DNA from: RFTU01 sp049423145
GTDB taxonomy: Bacteria; Pseudomonadota; Gammaproteobacteria; Burkholderiales; Burkholderiaceae_C
Assembly: GCA_049423145.1 (NCBI GenBank)
Contig: JBMSQF010000067.1
Span: 1 to 11,813 of the forward strand
Direction of reading: 5' to 3'
Length of the DNA stretch: 11,813 nt
The number at the start of each line of letters is the position of its first letter. Positions within the stretch are counted from its first letter, which is position 1. The notes under the pieces are model-generated. The model was not told where the DNA came from. It searched no databases and was given only the letters and a program-made list of their open reading frames with translations. Made by a program: the position numbers and the translations under genes. This document shows, in pieces, positions 6,838 to 11,813 of this stretch.

Positions 6838-7818
6838 ATGAACCCTGAACGCGCCCTGGACCTGGCCCGCCGCACCCTGGACATCGAAGCCCAGGCCCTG
6901 CAAGGCGTGCGTGGCCGCTTGGGCCACACTTTTGTGCGCGCCGTGGAGCGGGTGCTCAAGTGCCGCGGCCGGGTCGTGGTCATGGGCATGGGCAAGAGCG
7001 GCCATGTGGGGCGCAAGATCGCCGCCACGCTGGCCTCCACCGGCACACCGGCGATGTTCGTGCACCCGGCGGAAGCCAGCCACGGCGACCTGGGCATGGT
7101 CACGCCACAGGACGTGGTGCTGGCCATCAGCAACTCCGGCGAGAGTGACGAGCTCAACATCATCCTGCCGGTACTCAAGCGCCTCACGGTGCCCCTGTTG
7201 GCCATTACCGGCCGCGATGACTCCACGCTGGCGCGCCACGCCGACGAGGTCATCAGCTGTGCGGTGGAACAGGAAGCCTGCCCTCTCAACCTCGCCCCCA
7301 CCGCCAGCACCACGGCACAGATGGCCTTGGGCGATGCATTGGCGGTGGCGCTCTTGGATGCCCGCGGGTTCAAGCCCGAAGATTTCGCGCGCTCGCACCC
7401 GGGCGGTTCACTGGGGCGCAAACTCTTGATGCACGTGCGCGACCTCATGCGCCACGGCGAGCAACTCCCCCTGTTGGCGCCCGATACCGCCTTCAGCGAC
7501 CTGTTGCGCACCATGAGCGCCAAGGGCCTGGGTTTTGCCGTGATCGTCGATGCCGGCGGCCGCCCCCAGGGCATCTTCACCGACGGCGACCTGCGCCGCC
7601 TCATCGAATCGGGACACCAGGGCCGCGAGCTGTTGAGCCTGCGCGCGGCTGACGTGATGCGCCAAAGCCCCCGCCAAATTCGCGACGATGCGCTCGCGGT
7701 GGAGGCCGCGGACCTGATGGAAGAACACCGCATCACCAGTGTCTTGGTGGTGGATGCGCAGTCGCGGGTGGTGGGTGCGCTCAACACCAACGATCTCCTG
7801 CAAGCCAAGGTCATCTGA
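6838..7818 (+). CDS. kdsD: Arabinose-5-phosphate isomerase (KdsD/KpsF family)
   Basis: This cytoplasmic enzyme interconverts D-ribulose 5-phosphate and D-arabinose 5-phosphate, the first step of KDO synthesis for lipopolysaccharide. At 326 residues it matches the 328 of E. coli KdsD. Residues about 35-170 form the sugar isomerase (SIS) domain, with VVVMGMGKSGHVGRK, ASTGTPAMFVHPAEASHGD, ISNSGES and CPLNLAPTASTT. Two CBS domains follow (about 200-258 and 268-326), with IFTDGDLRRL in the first and RITSVLVVD in the second. By position K53, E105, E146 and H187 correspond to the catalytic residues of the E. coli enzyme (K59, E111, E152, H193). The ATG at 6838 gives the normal length; the frame extends to a TTG at 6748, but those 30 residues are not family-like. 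kdsC follows 11 bases after the stop. It is the first gene of the envelope operon. Confidence 0.97.
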   Translation: MNPERALDLARRTLDIEAQALQGVRGRLGHTFVRAVERVLKCRGRVVVMGMGKSGHVGRKIAATLASTGTPAMFVHPAEASHGDLGMVTPQDVVLAISNSGESDELNIILPVLKRLTVPLLAITGRDDSTLARHADEVISCAVEQEACPLNLAPTASTTAQMALGDALAVALLDARGFKPEDFARSHPGGSLGRKLLMHVRDLMRHGEQLPLLAPDTAFSDLLRTMSAKGLGFAVIVDAGGRPQGIFTDGDLRRLIESGHQGRELLSLRAADVMRQSPRQIRDDALAVEAADLMEEHRITSVLVVDAQSRVVGALNTNDLLQAKVI

Positions 7819-7829
7819 GCCCGACCCCC

Positions 7830-8432
7830 ATGCAAGCCCTCAGCCCGGCCCTTCGATTTCCGCCCGAGACACTGTTGGCCGCCCAGGGCCCGGCCCGCGC
7901 CACCGGTTCCGACGAGATCGGCCTCAAGGTGTGCTTCTTCGATGTCGACGGCGTGCTCACCGACGGTCGGCTGTGGATCAGCGAGGAGGGTGAGAGTCTC
8001 AAGGCGTTTCATGCGCTGGATGGGCATGGGTTGAAGTTGCTTCCTCAGGGTGGGATCACCCCGGTGGTGATCACGGGGCGGGATTCGCCCGCGGTGCGCC
8101 GCCGGGTGGCGGATCTGGGTCTGGTGCACGCGCACTACGGCGTGTCCGACAAACGGCAGGTGGCCCAAGCGGTGTTGCGGACATTGGGACTGGACTGGTC
8201 CGATGCGGCGGCCATGGGAGACGACTGGCCGGACCTGCCCCTGCTCACCGCGGTGGCCTTCGCCTGCGTGCCGCCAGGCGCCCACGCCGAGGTTTGCGCG
8301 GTGGCGCACCACATCACACAGGCCGCGGCTGGCGCGGGTTCGGTTCGTGAGTGTTGCGACCTCTTGCTGATGGCCAAGGGGTGCTACAGCGCGCTGCTCA
8401 ACAGCCATCTCCCAACCCTGGACGCACGCTGA
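7830..8432 (+). CDS. kdsC: 3-deoxy-D-manno-octulosonate 8-phosphate phosphatase (KDO-8-P phosphatase)
   Basis: This 200-residue cytoplasmic HAD-superfamily phosphatase hydrolyses KDO 8-phosphate to KDO and phosphate, the step before CMP-KDO formation. The HAD motifs are complete: motif I FFDVDGVLTDG with nucleophile D38 and general acid D40, motif II ITGRDS (T82), K108 in SDKRQ, and motif IV GDDWPDL with D131/D132. There is no cap domain, as in other tetrameric KdsC enzymes. About 28 residues precede the catalytic domain; they are Ala/Pro-rich and slightly longer than in E. coli. The ATG at 7830 is 11 bases after the kdsD stop and has no clear Shine-Dalgarno sequence, which fits translational coupling. 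The stop is separated from the lptC GTG by one base. Bases about 7985-8070 use more T- and G-ending codons than the neighbouring genes. Confidence 0.96.
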   Translation: MQALSPALRFPPETLLAAQGPARATGSDEIGLKVCFFDVDGVLTDGRLWISEEGESLKAFHALDGHGLKLLPQGGITPVVITGRDSPAVRRRVADLGLVHAHYGVSDKRQVAQAVLRTLGLDWSDAAAMGDDWPDLPLLTAVAFACVPPGAHAEVCAVAHHITQAAAGAGSVRECCDLLLMAKGCYSALLNSHLPTLDAR

Positions 8433-8433
8433 G

Positions 8434-9066
8434 GTGACCGCCGCGTCTGCCCGCGCCTTGGCCGACCACTGGTCGATCCGATTGCGCGACCTGTTCTCCA
8501 CCTATCTGCCCCTGCTGCTGATGCTGTTCCTGGCCGGGGCTACCTGGTGGCTGGTGCGGCTCACGCCGGTCCCCGGCGCCGCTCGGGCGCCCGAGGCTTC
8601 CAGCCAGACGCCCGACTACATCCTCAACGATGTGGAACTCATCCGCTACCGGGGCGACGGTTCGCTGCTCGCGCGCATCCGCAGTCGGGAACTGCGCCAC
8701 TATCCCGTGGGTGACCGCCTGGAGCTCGATGAAGCGCAGGTGGTGGCCGATCACCCCGAGGGTGACTTGAACGCCCAGGCCAAGCGCGCGGATGTCTCTG
8801 AAGAGGGCCGCCGGATTCGGCTGGAGGGCGATGTCACCCTGCGGCGGGAGGCCTCGACCACCCAGCCGGCCTTCACGGTCAGGACCGCGGTTCTGGAAAT
8901 CGACCTTGAATCGGGACGGGCCTGGACCGACCAGCCCGTGCAGTGGGAGCAGGAAGGGGCCCAGCTGAGTGCCGCCGGCTTCCAGTATGAGCAGGCCCGC
9001 TCCTGGCTTCAGTTGAAGGGCCCGGTGAGGGCCCACATGGCCCCTCCGGCAGCCACGCGTCGTTAG
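8434..9066 (+). CDS. lptC: LPS export ABC transporter periplasmic protein LptC
   Basis: LptC is the single-span membrane protein that takes lipopolysaccharide from the LptB2FG extractor and passes it to LptA in the periplasm. Here it has 210 residues: a short cytoplasmic N terminus, one membrane helix (about 24-43, YLPLLLMLFLAGATWWLVRL) and then an OstA-like periplasmic beta-jellyroll (about 55-200). The periplasmic part has the family's repeating strand pattern, including YILNDVELIRY, AQVVADHPEG and RIRLEGDVTLRRE. The start is a GTG at 8434, one base after the kdsC stop; TGAGG overlaps it and is too close to be a normal ribosome binding site, so coupling to kdsC is likely. A slightly later start (for example TTG at 8458) would still keep the membrane helix. 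The identification rests on pattern plus position between kdsC and lptA, because LptC sequences are poorly conserved. Confidence 0.92.
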   Translation: MTAASARALADHWSIRLRDLFSTYLPLLLMLFLAGATWWLVRLTPVPGAARAPEASSQTPDYILNDVELIRYRGDGSLLARIRSRELRHYPVGDRLELDEAQVVADHPEGDLNAQAKRADVSEEGRRIRLEGDVTLRREASTTQPAFTVRTAVLEIDLESGRAWTDQPVQWEQEGAQLSAAGFQYEQARSWLQLKGPVRAHMAPPAATRR

Positions 9067-9069
9067 AAT
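9064..9069 (+). promoter_or_regulatory. Possible -10 element upstream of lptA
   Basis: TAGAAT differs from the sigma-70 -10 consensus at one position and lies in the short lptC-lptA gap, overlapping the lptC stop codon and about 17 bases before the GTG at 9087. No -35 match is present at the right distance, and nothing resembling the sigma-E promoter known before lptA in E. coli is seen. It may be chance; in such GC-rich DNA an AT-rich hexamer in this place is at least notable. Confidence 0.2.
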
Positions 9070-9086
9070 AGGCCGCAGCAAGTTTC

Positions 9087-9782
9087 GTGCCGTTAAAGTC
9101 CGGGGCTTGGCGCCACGCCTCCACCATTCGCCATACCGCCGTGCCCACCACCCTGCCCCTTCAAGCCTTCCCTTCCGCTCTGCGGGCCCTGGGCTGCGTG
9201 GTCGGTCTTTGCTGGGGTGGGGGTGCGGCCCTCGCTGAGAAGGCCGATCGCCAGCAGCCCCTGACCATCGAAGCGGATCAAAGCAGCACCGTGGACCTGG
9301 CCAAGCGCTTGGTGGTCTTCAAGGGCCGCGTGGTGCTGGTGCAAGGCACCCTGCGGATCCAGGCCGAGCACATGGAGGTGGCTGATGTGGGCGCAGGCCA
9401 CCGGACTGCCTTGGCGCGAGGCCTACCGGAGCAGCCCGCGCAATTCCGTGAAAAGCGCGACGGCGTGGACGAGTTCGTCGAGGGCCGTGCCGACCGGATC
9501 GAATACGACAGCCGCCAGGACCTGATTCGCTTGAGCGGCAAGGCCGAGGTGCGCCGCCTGCGGGGCGCGCAGCTGGCCGATGAGATCCAGGGTGAGACCA
9601 TCGTCTGGAATGGCGCTCGCGAGGTGTTCAGCGTAGCCCCGGGGACCGCCACAGGCCCCTCCACCGGCGCGGGTCGCGTGCGTGGCGTGTTCAGTCCCCC
9701 ACCACCGCCGGCGCAGCCCACATCGGGTTCCGCCGTGCCCGCAACAGCGCCTGCACCGCCCCCTGCGGCGCCCCGCCGATGA
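9087..9782 (+). CDS. lptA: LPS transport periplasmic protein LptA
   Basis: LptA molecules form the periplasmic bridge that carries lipopolysaccharide from LptC to LptD in the outer membrane. With the GTG at 9087 the protein has 231 residues. Residues up to about 50 contain a signal peptide whose hydrophobic core is RALGCVVGLCWGGGAALA, with cleavage probably after ALA. The OstA/LptA domain (about 57-190) begins QQPLTIEADQSS and shows the strand repeats VVFKGRVVLVQGTLRI, DRIEYDS and LIRLSGKAEVRR. The last 40 or so residues form a Pro/Ala/Ser-rich tail not needed for the jellyroll. The true start is uncertain: there is no ATG before the signal peptide, and an in-frame GTG at 9141 would give a more normal signal peptide 18 residues shorter. 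Neither has a clear Shine-Dalgarno sequence. The stop overlaps the lptB ATG (ATGA), so the two are coupled. Confidence 0.93.
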   Translation: MPLKSGAWRHASTIRHTAVPTTLPLQAFPSALRALGCVVGLCWGGGAALAEKADRQQPLTIEADQSSTVDLAKRLVVFKGRVVLVQGTLRIQAEHMEVADVGAGHRTALARGLPEQPAQFREKRDGVDEFVEGRADRIEYDSRQDLIRLSGKAEVRRLRGAQLADEIQGETIVWNGAREVFSVAPGTATGPSTGAGRVRGVFSPPPPPAQPTSGSAVPATAPAPPPAAPRR

Positions 9783-10588
9783 ATGTCGCTCTCCGCCCCG
9801 CCGCGGCGCCGGCGCCCAAGGCGACTGGCGCTGCAGCGGACCACGCCGGCAACGGGCTGGAGGCCTATGGGCTGGTCAAGCGGTACGGCACACGCACCGT
9901 GGTGGATGGCGGCCATCTGCGCGTGTGCCCGGGTGAGGTGGTGGGCCTGCTCGGACCCAATGGAGCAGGCAAGACCACGACCTTCTACATGGTGGTGGGT
10001 TTGGTGCGTGCCGATGCCGGCACCATCCTCATCGATGGTCAACCGGTGCAGGACCGTCCCATCCATCATCGCGCGAGTCTGGGCCTGAGCTATCTCCCGC
10101 AGGAGGCCTCCATCTTCCGGCGCTTGAATGTGGAAGACAACATCCGGGCGGTCCTCGAGTTGCAGCGCGGGCCCGATGGCCGCCCGCTGCCCGAATCCGA
10201 AATCGACCGGCGGCTGGATGGCCTTCTGGACGATCTCTCGATTCAACGCATCCGCCATGTGGCCGCACCGGCACTGTCCGGTGGTGAGCGCCGCCGTGTG
10301 GAGATCGCGCGTGCCTTGGCCACGCAGCCGCGGTTCATCCTCCTGGATGAGCCCTTTGCCGGCGTCGATCCGATCGCGGTTCTCGAGATCCAGCGCATCA
10401 TCGGCTTCCTCAAGGAACGGGGCATCGGCGTGCTCATCACCGATCACAACGTCCGGGAAACCCTGGGCATTTGTGACCGCGCCTACATCGTCAGCGACGG
10501 CCGAGTGCTCGCCGAGGGCACCTCCGATGAGATCGTCGCCAACCCCCAGGTGCGCAAGGTCTATCTCGGTGAGCACTTCCGCCTTTGA
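9779..10588 (+). CDS. lptB: LPS export ABC transporter ATP-binding protein LptB
   Basis: LptB is the cytoplasmic ATPase that, as a dimer with LptF and LptG, extracts lipopolysaccharide from the inner membrane. All ABC motifs are present: Walker A GPNGAGKTT (59-67), Q-loop glutamine in YLPQEASIF (Q108), signature LSGGERRR (166-173), Walker B FILLDEPFAGVD (187-197, with E191 as catalytic base) and switch histidine H223 in ITDHNVRETL. The ending KVYLGEHFRL is typical of LptB. The protein has 269 residues against 241 in E. coli; the difference is an N-terminal Ala/Pro-rich extension of about 27 residues. The ATG at 9779 overlaps the lptA stop by four bases, which supports this start. A later start would remove the extension, but no in-frame ATG lies before Walker A. 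LptF and LptG are not in the window, as is usual. Confidence 0.97.
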   Translation: MNVALRPAAAPAPKATGAAADHAGNGLEAYGLVKRYGTRTVVDGGHLRVCPGEVVGLLGPNGAGKTTTFYMVVGLVRADAGTILIDGQPVQDRPIHHRASLGLSYLPQEASIFRRLNVEDNIRAVLELQRGPDGRPLPESEIDRRLDGLLDDLSIQRIRHVAAPALSGGERRRVEIARALATQPRFILLDEPFAGVDPIAVLEIQRIIGFLKERGIGVLITDHNVRETLGICDRAYIVSDGRVLAEGTSDEIVANPQVRKVYLGEHFRL

Positions 10589-10609
10589 GCATGGCCTGAG
10601 CCCGCGGCG

Positions 10610-11813
10610 ATGAAGACCTCTCTCCAAGTCCGGCTCTCGCAGCACCTGGCGCTCACGCCGCAACTGCAGCAGTCGATCCGCCTGCTGCAGCTCTCCACGC
10701 TGGAGTTGCAGCAGGAGGTGGGGCAGATGCTGGAGGCCAACCCCTTCCTGGAAATGGAGGATGAGGCGCCTCCGGCCTTTGAGGCTTCCCTGGAGACGGC
10801 TTCTCGCGCCGAAGCCGCCGCCCCCGAACGCCTGCGCGAGCGCAGCGACGCCGCAACAGCGGGCGAAGACGTGCCGGCCGCCTCCACCGCCGAGCCCGCT
10901 GCGGAGTGGGATGCCGGTGAGACCGCCGGCCTGGCCGATGCGGATTTCGGCACCACCGCGCAGACCGATTGGGAGAACGGCACCGAAGGTGATGATTTCG
11001 ACGGCATCCGCGAGCTGCCGAGCCTCTCGGGCAGTGGCACGGGCAGTGGCAACCGCGAGGACGACGACAGCCCCATCGACCAGGACAGTGGCCACATCAC
11101 GCTGGCCGAACACCTGCAGACCCAGTTGGCCGGCATGCGGCTTTCGGAGGCGGACCGCACCTGCCTGCAGGTGTTGATCGACTCGCTCAACGAAGACGGC
11201 TGGCTCGTCGACCCCATCGAGGACATCGCACGTTCACTGCTGGGCCTCCCCGCGCTGGACGCCGACGAAGCCGATGAGCCCGACCCCGCCGAAGAAGGAC
11301 CTCTGGCGGAACTCATCGAACGGTTGAGCGTGGCCCTGAAGTGGCTGCAAAGCCTGGACCCCGCCGGCGTCGGTGCGCGCAATCTGCCCGAGTGCCTCAC
11401 GCTGCAGTTGCGGGTGATGACGCCCAACCCCGAGCGTGATCTGGCGCTCCAGATCGTGGACCAGTACCTGGACCTGCTGGCCAAGCGTGATACGAAACGC
11501 CTGATGGCGGCCACCGGTTGTGATGAGCAGGACCTGCGTTGGGCCCAGCAGCTCATCCGCCAGTGCGATCCCAAGCCGGGCCGTGCCTTTGCATCGGATG
11601 TGGGCGCCATCGTCATTCCCGATGTGATTGTCCAGCGCGCGGGTCGCGGATTCCGTGTGGTGCTCAACCCCGATGTGATGCCCAAGCTGCGCATCAACGA
11701 GCTGTATGCCGGTGCCCTCAAGGGGCGCGGCAAGAACGCCTCGCCCTTGTCGGGCCACCTGCAGGAGGCGCGCTGGTTCATGAAGAACATCCAGCAGCGC
11801 TTTGACACCATCC
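10610..11813 (+). CDS. rpoN: RNA polymerase sigma-54 factor RpoN, 5' part
   Basis: Sigma-54 directs RNA polymerase to -24/-12 promoters and needs an AAA+ activator to open them. The window holds the first 401 codons and the gene runs off the right edge. Region I (1-49) is the classic Gln/Leu-rich activator-interaction segment, with LTPQLQQSIRLLQLS and MLEANPFLE. Region II (about 50-160) is acidic and low in complexity, at about 110 residues clearly longer than in E. coli. The core-binding region begins ITLAEHLQTQL (163-173) and includes DSLNEDGWL and SLDPAGVGARNL (248-259). The last residues, WFMKNIQQRFDTI, lead into the DNA-binding part; the helix-turn-helix and RpoN box are off the window. 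The ATG at 10610 follows the lptB stop by 21 bases with no strong Shine-Dalgarno sequence. Its place after lptB is conserved in many proteobacteria. Confidence 0.97.
   Translation, partial: MKTSLQVRLSQHLALTPQLQQSIRLLQLSTLELQQEVGQMLEANPFLEMEDEAPPAFEASLETASRAEAAAPERLRERSDAATAGEDVPAASTAEPAAEWDAGETAGLADADFGTTAQTDWENGTEGDDFDGIRELPSLSGSGTGSGNREDDDSPIDQDSGHITLAEHLQTQLAGMRLSEADRTCLQVLIDSLNEDGWLVDPIEDIARSLLGLPALDADEADEPDPAEEGPLAELIERLSVALKWLQSLDPAGVGARNLPECLTLQLRVMTPNPERDLALQIVDQYLDLLAKRDTKRLMAATGCDEQDLRWAQQLIRQCDPKPGRAFASDVGAIVIPDVIVQRAGRGFRVVLNPDVMPKLRINELYAGALKGRGKNASPLSGHLQEARWFMKNIQQRFDTI

Noticed and set aside
6738..8501. A 587-codon minus-strand open frame opposite kdsD and kdsC
   Set aside because: It is Ser/Arg-rich with no family signature, and the plus-strand genes have complete catalytic motifs.
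9278..11113. A 611-codon minus-strand open frame across lptA, lptB and rpoN
   Set aside because: It lies opposite three clearly identified genes, has no recognisable motif and a composition typical of a shadow frame.
10561..11811. A 416-codon minus-strand open frame opposite rpoN
   Set aside because: It is Ser/Arg-rich low-complexity sequence. The plus strand encodes an unmistakable sigma-54 factor over the same bases, and that frame continues unbroken to the window edge.

Overview
The window looks like chromosomal DNA from a high-GC betaproteobacterium, most likely of the order Burkholderiales. The evidence is the strong G/C bias at third codon positions and the gene order Kef-type antiporter / kdsD-kdsC-lptC-lptA-lptB-rpoN, which is typical of that group. 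Identity is inferred from recognisable protein motifs only; no database search was possible.

Left part (1-4269), the accessory-looking half. The 3' end of an ATP-binding subunit of a NitT/TauT-type (nitrate/sulfonate/taurine-like) ABC importer is followed 35 bases later, on the same strand, by a GntR-family regulator with an FCD ligand-binding domain. Converging on them is a 980-residue TonB-dependent outer-membrane receptor on the minus strand. A strong rho-independent terminator (1273-1306) sits between the two convergent units. Together they could form an uptake locus for a small organic solute: outer-membrane receptor, inner-membrane importer and ligand-responsive repressor. The solute cannot be read from the sequence and the link is inference.

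Middle (4270-6837). A 163-base divergent intergenic region precedes a small DUF3297-family gene on the plus strand. It converges with a minus-strand KefB/KefC-like cation:proton antiporter carrying a C-terminal TrkA (RCK) regulatory region. The antiporter probably starts at a TTG codon and is divergent from kdsD across about 104 bases.

Right part (6838-11813), a tightly packed plus-strand envelope operon. KdsD makes arabinose 5-phosphate, and KdsC dephosphorylates KDO 8-phosphate to KDO, the first inner-core sugar of lipopolysaccharide (LPS). LptC, LptA and LptB are parts of the machine that moves finished LPS to the outer membrane. The sigma-54 gene rpoN follows after 21 bases and runs off the right edge after 401 codons. 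Gene spacings are 11, 1, 20, -4 and 21 bases, which suggests one transcript. Several starts are GTG or uncertain.

No RNA gene, CRISPR array, insertion sequence, attachment site or phage gene was seen. No stretch over 300 bases lacks a gene. I do not see a clearly new system. The points worth a second look are the receptor/ABC/GntR neighbourhood, three cysteine pairs in the receptor, the low-complexity extensions on LptA and LptB, the long acidic region II of RpoN, and several start-codon and regulatory ambiguities.
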